NCBI GenBank assembly: GCA_017467105.1
Contig: JAFTSU010000027.1
Coordinates: 1-64,000 of the forward strand
Origin: Clostridia bacterium
Lineage (GTDB): Bacteria > Bacillota > Clostridia > Oscillospirales > CAG-272
Direction: 5' to 3'
DNA: 64,000 nt
The translations under genes and the position numbers were made by a program. Positions 24,332-32,918 of the stretch are shown one piece after another (within the stretch, counting starts at the first letter, position 1; every line of letters begins with the position of its first letter). Below the pieces are notes generated by a model. That model did not search any database, was not told the origin of the DNA, and saw only the letters and a program-made list of their open reading frames with translations.

Positions 24332-27300
24332 ATGGGAAAAGGTATTTATACCTACTACAAAGAACGCCTGATCGAAATAGGCGGAAACAACCGATGCCTT
24401 TATCTCAAGAACATCGTCAGAAAGGGTGCTTACGATATAGGCAAGCTTTTTGAGGGTCGTGACGATAAGGTTGCAGAGCTGGTTGATTTTCTCTGGTCAC
24501 GTAGCAAATATCCTCTGACTTTGATATCAGAGGATGAAAATAAAGAAATCGTAAAAAATCTCGGACTTCCCGCGCGCTCGAAGAACGCTCCGGACCTCAG
24601 CGGTCTATCCGCAGAAGAGGCTGCAAGAGCTGCGGAAAAGCACGCAAAGCACACGGCGCAGGACAGCGCAAGAGTTGTTGAAGCCGAAATCGCAAGAGTC
24701 AAGGAGCTCAAGAGAGAGATCGAGGAGATAGAAAAGGAAACGGGCAGATACGAGCTGTACATAGGCTACCCCTTCGTGTTCGGATCTATAAATCAGGGTA
24801 TCAACAAAACTCTGATAAAAGCACCCCTTCTGCTCTTCCCCGTCAAGATAGAGATCCCGGACGAGAGTACGGTCGAGATCAGACTGAACGAGTCGGAAAA
24901 TATTCAGCTTAACCGGGCGTTTATTTTCGCATACGCGCAAGCGAAAAAGCTTAATATCGAGGATCTTGATCTGGAGTTTGATGATCTGTCCTCTTTCAAA
25001 AACGTAAAGCAGGTAGTCGACTATCTGAGTCGGGCAAAGATAAAAATAGATTGCACCAGCTCGAAGCACATATATAATTACGGCAGATTCAAGGAGCCTG
25101 AGCCCAAGGGTGATCTCTCCGTTCGTTACGCCGCGGTTATGGCTCGCTTCCCTCTCTCCAACTCGATATATAACGACTATACCCTTCTTGAAAAGAAAAA
25201 TCTGACAAACGACGCTATAAACGAGCTTCTGCGTACCGGCGGCAAGCGCGGCGCAAAAAGAATCCAGGCTCTCGAGCGCGCAAAGCTGAAAAATCGCGCT
25301 AAAGCGCTTAAGAGAGCAAAGCGCACGGGACTCAGTCACAGCTATATCGTAAAAATGCTGGACTACGCCCAGTCCGAAGTCGTCAAGAAGGTTGACAAAT
25401 GTGGCAATATGGTTATTTACGGTCCTCCCGGCACCGGAAAGTCCCAGACCATCGTTAATATCATCACAGACGCTATATCAAAGGATAAGCGTGTGCTTGT
25501 GGTATCTCAGAAGAAGGCTGCGCTGGACGTTGTTTACTCCCGTCTCGGAGTGCTTAACGAGAAGGCAATGTACGTCACTGATGAGGCAAAGGAGAAAAAG
25601 GCGTTCTACGAGCGTTGCTTTGCCGCTCATCAGAAGGATGAGGTAGACAGCCTGGAGGATATTGTGGCTCTGCAAAGCGAGTATGACGAGATAGAAAACC
25701 GCATCGCCCAAGAGGAAGCTACGCTTGATACGATCTATCACGTCCTCAACGATAAGCGTCCCTTTGGACTCTCGCTCTCTGAGATGTATTCGTCCTCGTA
25801 TATGCTGGCGAAGAACTCCTCTGAGTACGGCGTATATCTGAAGATGGTTGAGCAGCCCGATATCATGGCTCTTGACTACAAGGCTCTATCGGACGCGCTC
25901 TTCACAATTAAGGCTAAGAATCTGGACGAGATGTACTACGCATTCCTCCAGGCAAAAGAAAAAAATCCTCTGATCGACACAATGAAGCCCGACCTTGATA
26001 TTAGGACTCTCAGCGAGGTTAAGGGTCTTCTCGAGGAGGTACAGAAGTCACGCAAAGGCTTCTTCAACATATCAAAATACCCATACACCCGTCAGGTGCT
26101 TGCATATTACTCCCAGATGGATAATAAGAAGTCGCTTAACGCGGTGGTAAATATGTCCTTCAAGATGGAGCATCCGGCTCCCTTCGGCAGCAAGGCCAAG
26201 AAGGAGATGCACGAGAAATTCGTGGAGACTATCGGCGCTATCGAGGAGTTCGTTAAGGAATACGACTGTCTGAACAGAGTTATGACCCGTGACGGCTATA
26301 TCTCGGTAATAGATAACATTCTTCGCGGAAACACTTCTTATATTAAGCTGGTTTACGAGGCTCTCGATAATTACATAACCCTTCGTGACGTGAGCAAGCT
26401 GATCTATTCTCTGGACAAAAATATGCTCTCCGTTCTGAACTTCGCGTATATGGCGAGCAGAAACTACCAGAATTATCTGGATATTATATCCAAGGTTCCC
26501 GTGCTTCGTATATATCACGAGGTCATAAGATACGAGGAGGAGTGCAAGGACGATCTGGCAAAGACCGTGGATTTCGTAAATATTACCTCGAGAATCTACA
26601 AGCTAAAGGAATCACAGCTGTCCATTGCGTATAAGCTCTGCGCCCACAAGAACAGCAAAGAGTACCGAAATATGTTCGAGTCCGCAAGCAACGGCAAGGA
26701 CTTCCTCTACCAGATATCCAAGGAGCAGAAATTCTGGCCCATAAGACAAACCATGGACGTGTACGGAGACTTTATCCTTGCTCTGTTCCCCTGCTGGCTG
26801 CTCTCACCGGAGAACGTCTCCTCCATTCTTCCCCTACGGAAAAATATGTTTGACGTTGTAATCTTCGACGAGGCGTCGCAGGTGTTCATAGAAAGTACGA
26901 TACCAACGATATACCGCGGAAAGAATATCGTAGTAGCGGGCGACTCCAAGCAGCTTCGTCCCTCCGCAACGTTTATGAAGAGATATATGGGCGCTGACCC
27001 CGACTCTCAGGACGATTATTCCGTCCAGGCGGCTCTGGAGGTAGAAAGCCTCTTGGATCTGGCTGTGGCAAGATATGACAGCGCAAATCTTACGTATCAT
27101 TACAGGAGCCGTCACCAAGAGCTGATCGACTTCTCCAACAGCGCGTTCTATTCCTCAAATCTGCAGATCGCGCCCAATATTTCCACTAACAGATACAACC
27201 GTCCTATTGAACGCTTCAAGGTAAAGGGCACCTGGACCGACCGCACAAATCCCGCGGAGGCAGAAAAGATTGTTCAGCTTCTGAAGCACATATTTATCAC

Positions 27301-28141
27301 TCGTAAGAACAACGAGAGCATTGGTATTATCACCTTTAACAGCGACCAGCAAACCTGTATTGCGGACGCTATCGACAAGGAAGCGCGTAAAGACGCGGAA
27401 TTCAGATCTGTCGTTACCAAGGAAAAGTACAGAATGGATAACGGCGAGGATACAAGCCTCTTCATCAAGAATCTGGAGAACGTACAGGGTGATGAGAGAG
27501 ATATTATAATCTTCTCTATCGGATACGCTCCCAACGAGGCGGGTAAGCTGTATACGAACTTTGGCGCTCTGTCGGCTGAGGGCGGTGAGAACCGCCTGAA
27601 CGTCGCAATAACCAGAGCTAAGTCAAAGATCATCGTGGTCACGAGCATTGAGCCGGAGGAGCTGAAGGTTGATACCTCAAAGCACCTGGGACCGAAGCTG
27701 CTCCGTGAATATCTTACCTACGTCAGAGCCGTATCCGAAAACGATACCGATCACGTTAAGGCTGTGCTGGCAAATCTGGACCCTGCGGAAAAGAAGGCGG
27801 AGAGTCTGATCACCACAGTCGCTGAGGTCGAGGAGCAGATCAAGGAAAGACTCGAGAAGATGGGATACAAGGTACATACCGGACTCGGAAACAGAAACAA
27901 CCGTATTTCTCTGGCTGTTTACGACGAGGAGTCGGATAAATATCTCGTCGGCGTAGAGCTTGATAAGGATGCGTTTGCTTCTTCCTCTTCCTCTATGGAG
28001 CGTGACGTATATAAGCCCAGATTCCTGGAGGCGAGAGGCTGGACAATACTCAGAGTGTGGTGCCGTGACTGGTGGCTCTCTCCCACTCGCGTGGTCAAGA
28101 CCATAGTCAATCTGGCGGAAAAAAATAGGCCTAAGGGTTGA
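24332..28141 (+). CDS. DNA2/UPF1-like SF1 helicase with C-terminal restriction-endonuclease-like domain
   Basis: 1269 residues. A Lys/Glu-rich N-terminal region of about 340 residues resembles the DUF4011-type front end. The helicase core has Walker A GPPGTGKSQT at 364-373, Walker B VVIFDEAS near 843-850, motif III VAGDSKQLRP, a YHYRSRHQELIDFSN motif IV-like box, ERDIIIFSIGYA and motif VI NRLNVAITRAKSKI. A long insert (about 440-820) splits the core. The last 100 residues (GYKVHTGLGNRNNRISLAV, LVGVELDKDAF, RDVYKPRFLEARGWTILRVWCRDWW) look like the Vsr/MTES_1575-type nuclease fold with D/E-x-E-like residues in the core strand. Solo proteins of this plan are often linked to defence or DNA repair. 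It stands alone with its own promoter between core genes. Family is sure, role inferred. Confidence 0.85.
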   Translation: MGKGIYTYYKERLIEIGGNNRCLYLKNIVRKGAYDIGKLFEGRDDKVAELVDFLWSRSKYPLTLISEDENKEIVKNLGLPARSKNAPDLSGLSAEEAARAAEKHAKHTAQDSARVVEAEIARVKELKREIEEIEKETGRYELYIGYPFVFGSINQGINKTLIKAPLLLFPVKIEIPDESTVEIRLNESENIQLNRAFIFAYAQAKKLNIEDLDLEFDDLSSFKNVKQVVDYLSRAKIKIDCTSSKHIYNYGRFKEPEPKGDLSVRYAAVMARFPLSNSIYNDYTLLEKKNLTNDAINELLRTGGKRGAKRIQALERAKLKNRAKALKRAKRTGLSHSYIVKMLDYAQSEVVKKVDKCGNMVIYGPPGTGKSQTIVNIITDAISKDKRVLVVSQKKAALDVVYSRLGVLNEKAMYVTDEAKEKKAFYERCFAAHQKDEVDSLEDIVALQSEYDEIENRIAQEEATLDTIYHVLNDKRPFGLSLSEMYSSSYMLAKNSSEYGVYLKMVEQPDIMALDYKALSDALFTIKAKNLDEMYYAFLQAKEKNPLIDTMKPDLDIRTLSEVKGLLEEVQKSRKGFFNISKYPYTRQVLAYYSQMDNKKSLNAVVNMSFKMEHPAPFGSKAKKEMHEKFVETIGAIEEFVKEYDCLNRVMTRDGYISVIDNILRGNTSYIKLVYEALDNYITLRDVSKLIYSLDKNMLSVLNFAYMASRNYQNYLDIISKVPVLRIYHEVIRYEEECKDDLAKTVDFVNITSRIYKLKESQLSIAYKLCAHKNSKEYRNMFESASNGKDFLYQISKEQKFWPIRQTMDVYGDFILALFPCWLLSPENVSSILPLRKNMFDVVIFDEASQVFIESTIPTIYRGKNIVVAGDSKQLRPSATFMKRYMGADPDSQDDYSVQAALEVESLLDLAVARYDSANLTYHYRSRHQELIDFSNSAFYSSNLQIAPNISTNRYNRPIERFKVKGTWTDRTNPAEAEKIVQLLKHIFITRKNNESIGIITFNSDQQTCIADAIDKEARKDAEFRSVVTKEKYRMDNGEDTSLFIKNLENVQGDERDIIIFSIGYAPNEAGKLYTNFGALSAEGGENRLNVAITRAKSKIIVVTSIEPEELKVDTSKHLGPKLLREYLTYVRAVSENDTDHVKAVLANLDPAEKKAESLITTVAEVEEQIKERLEKMGYKVHTGLGNRNNRISLAVYDEESDKYLVGVELDKDAFASSSSSMERDVYKPRFLEARGWTILRVWCRDWWLSPTRVVKTIVNLAEKNRPKG

Positions 28142-28198
28142 TTTTTGCTCCCGGTTTTTAGGGATAAATTCATAGTCACCCGAAATTTGTATTAAAGA

Positions 28199-28227
28199 TT
28201 GAATTTTCCCGATAAATAGTATATAAT
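28199..28227 (+). promoter_or_regulatory. Promoter for yajC
   Basis: TTGAAT (28199-28204), 17-base spacer, TATAAT (28222-28227). Confidence 0.75.
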
Positions 28228-28259
28228 TAAACTAATATTAAAAATGAATGGAGATAATT

Positions 28260-28640
28260 ATGTTCGATTTTAACTTTATGCTCACAGGTCAAGAGGGCAG
28301 CAACGGAGGCATCTGGGGCACGATAGCAATGGTTGCCGTTATGTTCGTGTTCCTCTACTTCTTTATGATCCGTCCCCAGAAGAAGCAGGAGAAGAAGGAT
28401 GCTGAAATGCGTGATTCGCTGGCTGTAGGCGACGAGGTTACCACCATTGGCGGTATTATCGGTAAGGTAGTATCAATAAAGGGCGAGACCTTCGTTCTTG
28501 AAACCACTAAGGATAAGACTAAGATCCGTTTCCTTAAGGGTGCGGTAAGAACGGTTGACGTTAAGGCGGCTGACCTTGCAGCAGCAGTAATTGAGGCAAA
28601 GACCGCTAACGCTGATGACGACGCAGAGGAAAGCAAATAA
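28260..28640 (+). CDS. yajC: Preprotein translocase subunit YajC
   Basis: A small membrane partner of SecDF-SecYEG. One N-terminal TM segment (IAMVAVMFVFLYFFMI) is followed by RPQKKQEKK and the core LAVGDEVTTIGGIIGKVVSI, both diagnostic. A Lys/Asp/Ala-rich tail follows. I prefer the ATG at 28260, since TGGAG sits just before it; the in-frame ATG at 28248 has no ribosome site. About 126 residues. The hairpin behind the stop is followed by a TIGR04086 gene, a usual neighbour in Clostridia. Confidence 0.94.
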   Translation: MFDFNFMLTGQEGSNGGIWGTIAMVAVMFVFLYFFMIRPQKKQEKKDAEMRDSLAVGDEVTTIGGIIGKVVSIKGETFVLETTKDKTKIRFLKGAVRTVDVKAADLAAAVIEAKTANADDDAEESK

Positions 28641-28659
28641 TATCTGTCATAAATGATAT

Positions 28660-28703
28660 AGCTCCCGAATAAGATAATGTAGACTTATTCGGGGGCTTTC
28701 CTT
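28660..28703 (+). terminator. Strong stem-loop after yajC
   Basis: AGCTCCCGAATAAG pairs with CTTATTCGGGGGCT, then TTTCCTTATCC. Only a short T run, so termination may be partial and allow readthrough into the next gene. Confidence 0.7.
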
Positions 28704-28732
28704 ATCCCCCGACAAAACCCGGGGGTGTAGAT

Positions 28733-29140
28733 ATGGCAAAGCACAAGGTACGGTGGGCGAAGGGCGCGCTTAGCGGATTTCTGCCCTGTCTGATTATTTC
28801 TGTTGGGATACTTGTTGCGTCGGTTATGGTCGCAGCATTCATTGTAACGCTGGGAAGCTATCGTGTGAGCGAGCTGGGATTATTCTCTCTATCGGCTCTG
28901 ATACTGTCCGCGGCTCTCTCCGGTGGGATAAGCGCAAGGATCTCTGGGGATGAGGATAGACTCAGAATATCCGTTCTGTGCCCGTTTACCGTTATACTGA
29001 TAATGCTTCTGATTTCCGTGATATTGGGAGCATCTCCAAGCCTGTCGATGCTTATGAACTATTTATGCTACATGGGCATATATTTGCTCGCGGCTATGCT
29101 GTTTAAGCCGAGGCGTAAGCGCGGAAAGCGTACCAGGTAA
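28733..29140 (+). CDS. TIGR04086-family membrane protein
   Basis: A 135-residue protein with four hydrophobic segments (FLPCLIISVGILVASVMVAAF, ELGLFSLSALILSAALSGG, LCPFTVILIMLLISVILG, LMNYLCYMGIYLLAAML) and a Lys/Arg-rich C-terminus. The Gly-rich ALSGGISARISG turn after TM2 and the position directly after yajC fit the TIGR04086 (YrzE-like) family. Function is unknown. GGGTGT rather than a clean GGAGG precedes the ATG. Confidence 0.8.
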   Translation: MAKHKVRWAKGALSGFLPCLIISVGILVASVMVAAFIVTLGSYRVSELGLFSLSALILSAALSGGISARISGDEDRLRISVLCPFTVILIMLLISVILGASPSLSMLMNYLCYMGIYLLAAMLFKPRRKRGKRTR

Positions 29141-29156
29141 ATAACATATAAATTTA

Positions 29157-29192
29157 GGCGTGATACCTCCTTGGGAAGTATCACGCCTTTTT
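29157..29192 (+). terminator. Terminator after the TIGR04086 gene
   Basis: GGCGTGATAC, 11-base loop, GTATCACGCC, then TTTTT. Confidence 0.93.
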
Positions 29193-29272
29193 CGTATCAG
29201 GGTGAGCTGATGGTACTATTTCTTCTGTGGTTACATATGAAATATACACTAAAGAATTCGGGTTTATAATTA

Positions 29273-29476
29273 TTATTTTGGTGAGAAAATGTTATCTCGG
29301 TGTATCAGGTTTTTGAACCTAGTTACAGTAATGATCAAAACATATACGCTGAAGATCAGAGCAATTCCAAAGCGTGACCAAACAACAAATCTCACCCTTG
29401 GATCAACCTTGGGCGAGCTTTTCTGCTCCTGTTTTTTTGAGTTTTTCAAAAAAAGAAGCGTTGAGTAGGCGCTCAA
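29273..29476 (-). CDS. Doubtful small membrane ORF
   Basis: A 67-codon frame whose last 40 residues look like a small membrane protein: a charged stretch, then WSRFGIALIFSVYVLIITV and a basic end. The first Met lies inside the pdxK-type terminator stem and has no ribosome site; an internal TTG (LKNSKKQEQ) is possible but also has poor signals. It could be a gene remnant whose front is lost, or chance. The rest of the 392-bp gap between 29141 and 29532 holds only the two terminators. Confidence 0.25.
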   Translation of the reverse strand: MSAYSTLLFLKNSKKQEQKSSPKVDPRVRFVVWSRFGIALIFSVYVLIITVTRFKNLIHRDNIFSPK

Positions 29477-29481
29477 CGCTT
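29448..29481 (-). terminator. Terminator of the pyridoxine-kinase-like gene
   Basis: Minus strand AAGCGTTGAG, CGCCTA loop, CTCAACGCTT, then CTTTTTTTG. Confidence 0.92.
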
Positions 29482-29532
29482 CATGTGATTAAATTGCATT
29501 TACCCTTATAATTGATACGGGTTATCGCGTGG

Positions 29533-30372
29533 TCAATCCTTGATGGAGAGACGTTGTATATAGTAAGGGAGGGCGCTCTCAAAATTCACGCCGTAGAAGC
29601 GTTTGTTTTCATCTGCCATAGTGAGTCGGATGCATTCAAGGGTGAAATCGACTGCTACCTTCAAAGCGGAGTTTACGGAGTGACCGCAGGAAATAGCGCC
29701 GACCACCGCGGACGCAAATATATCACCCGTACCGTGATATGCTACAGGGAGATAGTCGTTGCAATAGTAGAAATACTCTCCGCTCTCGCTATCATAGGAA
29801 TATACGCCAAGCTTACTCTTATCAAAGGTTACACCCGTAAGAGCGGCGCGGCGGCAACCGAGAGAGCAAAGCTTAACGAGCATATCTCTGATATACTGTT
29901 CGTCATAATCTGGATTATACTGAACGTCAAGCATGAAGGAAGCCTCGGTAAGATTGGGAACGATCAGATCAGCCTTTGCGCACAGTTTCGCCATGCTTCT
30001 CGCAAACTCGGGTGTGAAGCCCTTATAGAGCTTGCCGTTATCTGCCATAACCGGATCTATAATTATCTGTCCGCCCGCGGCTTTATTGCGGTCAAAAAGC
30101 TCACCTACAAGCTTAAGCTGCTCAAATGAGCCAAGATAGCCTGTGTAGATGGCGTCAAAGTCCAGACTCTGCTCCTCGAATGCCAGAGATATCTTCTCTA
30201 TTTCTTCAGTAAGGTCGCAGAAGGTAAACTTCGGGAACTGGGTGTGAGTAGATAAGACTGCCGTTGGAAGAATAGCAGTCTCCACACCTGCCGCTGAGAT
30301 TATAGGAAGGGCGACCGTAAGCGAGCATCTTCCTACGCATGAAATATCCTGTACTGTAAGTATTCTTTTCAT
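29533..30372 (-). CDS. Pyridoxine/pyridoxal/pyridoxamine kinase-like protein
   Basis: A ribokinase-fold kinase that phosphorylates vitamin B6 forms to give PLP precursors. Typical marks are ILTVQDISCVGRCSL at the start, DAIYTGYLGS, IIIDPVMADNGKLY, VPNLTEASFML, and the anion-hole/catalytic box YHGTGDIFASA with Asp as base. I use the Met at 30372 (MKRILTV), which has AGAGGA upstream; the frame is open further to 30411 but without a ribosome site. 279 residues. It follows the MurA-type gene on the same strand after 147 bp. Confidence 0.88.
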   Translation of the reverse strand: MKRILTVQDISCVGRCSLTVALPIISAAGVETAILPTAVLSTHTQFPKFTFCDLTEEIEKISLAFEEQSLDFDAIYTGYLGSFEQLKLVGELFDRNKAAGGQIIIDPVMADNGKLYKGFTPEFARSMAKLCAKADLIVPNLTEASFMLDVQYNPDYDEQYIRDMLVKLCSLGCRRAALTGVTFDKSKLGVYSYDSESGEYFYYCNDYLPVAYHGTGDIFASAVVGAISCGHSVNSALKVAVDFTLECIRLTMADENKRFYGVNFESALPYYIQRLSIKD

Positions 30373-30519
30373 TTTTAAGTTCCTCTTATGTATTTTGATT
30401 TTTTTTGCCACAGAGCCAAATGACTTTGTGATTTTTTCCGTAAATTAACTGTCCCAAAGATGCTGTTTATTTAAGTCAAATAAAATTACTTTGCTATATT
30501 GAGTCAACAGAGACGCACA

Positions 30520-31743
30520 TCACTCCAAAAAAACTGTAGCGCCAAGAGAGCGGAGCTTAAGCTCAGGACGCTCGTATCCTCGCATAATGATCTCGGCACC
30601 GTGTATTACGCTCTCACCATCTGCCGCCAAGGCGCAAAGGAGAGCCGACATACCTCCGCGAAGATCTGTTGCGCGGGTTTCTCCGGCATTTAAATCAGAT
30701 CGGTTTACCGTCGCGTAGCCGTCTTTTAAGCTGTAGCTAAGTCCAAACGGGGTTAGCGAAGCAAGATAACCGTACCTTGAGGTCCAAACGGTATCAAAAA
30801 TCTCGCCACCCGCGCCACGCGCCATAAGAGGCGCGATTATAGGCTGAAGGTCTGTGGGAAATGCCGGATACGGCGCGGCTGTAACTCTGATGAATGAATA
30901 CCTTCCTTCGCTGTGGACGGTAACGGAGCTTTTTTTCGCGGTGACGCTTGCGCCAAGCATAGAAACGGCTCTGTTAAACGCACTAAGATGTGATACGTCA
31001 CACCCGGTGACCGTTACCTCTCCGCCCGTTATAAGACCTGCGGCAAGATAACTGCCTGCCTCTATCATATCTCCGATAACTGTGACGTCTCCGCCGTGAA
31101 GCTCCCTGCCCTCTACGATTATTTCCCTCTCGGAAAAGCTGATTAATGCACCGGCTGAAACAAGAAAATCTATGAGCGACTCAATATGCGGCTCGGAGGC
31201 ATGACCTCTGATAACGGTTTTACCCTTTGCCGATGCCGCCATAATAATGGAATTGATGGTAGCGCCCACAGACTTGATGGAAAAATCAAGCTCACAGCCC
31301 GATAGCTTACTGCAGGATATAAGGTCTCCCTCTCTAACTCCGCCAAAGGCAAGAGTGGCGTAAAGATGCATATCTATAGGTCGATCCGAAAAGCTGCAGC
31401 CTCCAACGCTTGATATACGGCATAAGCCAAATCTTGAAAGAGATGCGCCCAGGAGATAGGTTGACGCTCTGATAGCAGAAGTAAGCGTGGGACTCGGATC
31501 ACGGTAATGAAGAGATCGGGTATCAACGGTGAGCGTATCACCGATACGGATGACGGATGCGCCAAGGGACTCTAAAATTGAGATAGCGACACGTACGTCA
31601 CCAATATCGGGAACACGTCTGATAACACTTATACCACGCGTAATAATTGTTGAAAAAAGTATGGGCAAGGCGGCATTTTTTGAGCCCGAGACCTCTACGG
31701 TGCCGAAAAGCTTCTTACCGCCAATAATTCTGATAGATCGCAT
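30520..31743 (-). CDS. murA: UDP-N-acetylglucosamine 1-carboxyvinyltransferase (MurA type)
   Basis: First committed step of peptidoglycan synthesis: enolpyruvyl transfer from PEP to UDP-GlcNAc. The protein begins MRSIRIIGGKKLFGTVEVSGSKNAALPIL-like, with Lys22 and Asn23 in the standard places, and has the fosfomycin-target Cys116 in VGGCSFSDRPIDMH. Six EPSP-synthase-like repeats fill 407 residues. The Met at 31743 has GGAG six bases upstream and gives the normal MurA N-terminus; the upstream Met at 31773 has no site. It follows the DUF3810 gene by 53 bp. Firmicutes often have two MurA copies; which one this is cannot be told. The C-terminal third diverges more than I expect, so a MurA-like paralogue is possible. 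Confidence 0.85.
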   Translation of the reverse strand: MRSIRIIGGKKLFGTVEVSGSKNAALPILFSTIITRGISVIRRVPDIGDVRVAISILESLGASVIRIGDTLTVDTRSLHYRDPSPTLTSAIRASTYLLGASLSRFGLCRISSVGGCSFSDRPIDMHLYATLAFGGVREGDLISCSKLSGCELDFSIKSVGATINSIIMAASAKGKTVIRGHASEPHIESLIDFLVSAGALISFSEREIIVEGRELHGGDVTVIGDMIEAGSYLAAGLITGGEVTVTGCDVSHLSAFNRAVSMLGASVTAKKSSVTVHSEGRYSFIRVTAAPYPAFPTDLQPIIAPLMARGAGGEIFDTVWTSRYGYLASLTPFGLSYSLKDGYATVNRSDLNAGETRATDLRGGMSALLCALAADGESVIHGAEIIMRGYERPELKLRSLGATVFLE

Positions 31744-31796
31744 ACAAGCTCCGATATTATGAAGTGATATCATAATATTCAGCCTGTAAAAATATG

Positions 31797-32891
31797 TTAC
31801 CGCGTCTGCTCCTCGAAATAAGCCACCATAAGCTCTACTACCATTCCGTAGCTTATAGTTCCGGGTGTGCCGTTGCTGCGAAGGAAGAGATCGTTGACAA
31901 GCTCGGATATATCAGAAAAAAGCGTATCGGAATACTCTCTGTAAACAGCCCCCGAGGCATTTATATCTGCCCTGGGACCGTCGGAAAGGCCCTCTACTAT
32001 TCTGTTGTATTCCTCCGTATCGGTGCGGTAAAGCGCCGAAGCCACGTAGCTGTACATATTTAAAGCTCCGCTGTAACGGATAAAGGTATCGGGGGAATTA
32101 ACGCATACGAGATAAGCGATAAAGTTCGCCTCATTCTCCCTGAGAATTCCACGCTGGTGAGAAAGCTCGTGAGCAGCCGTATAAGCTACGTCGTACGCGG
32201 GATAGGCGGTATTGACGTTTGCCTCTCCCGTATAAAAGGTGTAAATACCCGTCAGCGTAAGATGAGAAAGCAGATTGGTAAAGCCAACTCCCTTAACACG
32301 CGAATCAAAGGAATCAAGAAACGCGTACCTTTCGGAAAGGCTGTCGAAGGAGTCGCACAGCAGGCGGCTGATGCCGTCAAGAGAGTAATGAGTGACCGAT
32401 ACTCCGCGTCCGTCACGCTCTATTTCCTCGGAAAGAGCGTTCACCTCGTCTCTGAGCGACGTCATAACGCTGACGAGACGCTCATCCGTTATCTCGGTCC
32501 TAGTAAGTCCCAAGCGGTCCATCAGCGGTGTTGTGTGATAGCCAATGCCAAGGGCCAGGGTGTGCCCCGAATAGATCAGAAGAACGACAGACAGGAGAGT
32601 GGCTATAAATCTGCCGCCTCTGCCTCGTCTGAAGGAGCGGACGGCGAACACGACTACTGTTAAAACGAAGAGCGGTATACATACCACGAATATCTCAAAG
32701 AGTGAGAAAGGAAACAGGTTGCCAAGCGCTGCCATTATCCTACGGTAATATGCGGCTATTCCGCCGTTGATAAGATCGGCCGCACCGTATGAAGAGATGG
32801 ATATATAAAGCAGGACTAAGACTGCCAAAAATATCGCGAGCGAAAGAATATGGAAAAGGGATATGCTTCTTTTGTTTTTCTTATTTCGCAT
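31797..32891 (-). CDS. DUF3810-family membrane protein with zincin-like HExxH motif
   Basis: 364 residues. Three N-terminal TM segments (SLAIFLAVLVLLYISIS, LFEIFVVCIPLFVLTVVVFAV, IATLLSVVLLIYSGHTLALG) precede an extracellular part with AAHELSHQRG, an HExxH metal site, and ENEANFIAYL 9 residues later, supplying a third acidic ligand. That is the layout of DUF3810 proteins, thought to be membrane metallopeptidases. It lies between an ABC exporter permease gene (27 bp) and murA (53 bp), so envelope work is likely, but no substrate is known. Confidence 0.85.
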   Translation of the reverse strand: MRNKKNKRSISLFHILSLAIFLAVLVLLYISISSYGAADLINGGIAAYYRRIMAALGNLFPFSLFEIFVVCIPLFVLTVVVFAVRSFRRGRGGRFIATLLSVVLLIYSGHTLALGIGYHTTPLMDRLGLTRTEITDERLVSVMTSLRDEVNALSEEIERDGRGVSVTHYSLDGISRLLCDSFDSLSERYAFLDSFDSRVKGVGFTNLLSHLTLTGIYTFYTGEANVNTAYPAYDVAYTAAHELSHQRGILRENEANFIAYLVCVNSPDTFIRYSGALNMYSYVASALYRTDTEEYNRIVEGLSDGPRADINASGAVYREYSDTLFSDISELVNDLFLRSNGTPGTISYGMVVELMVAYFEEQTR

Positions 32892-32918
32892 TATTCTGCC
32901 CTTTTTTAAGTTTGTAAA

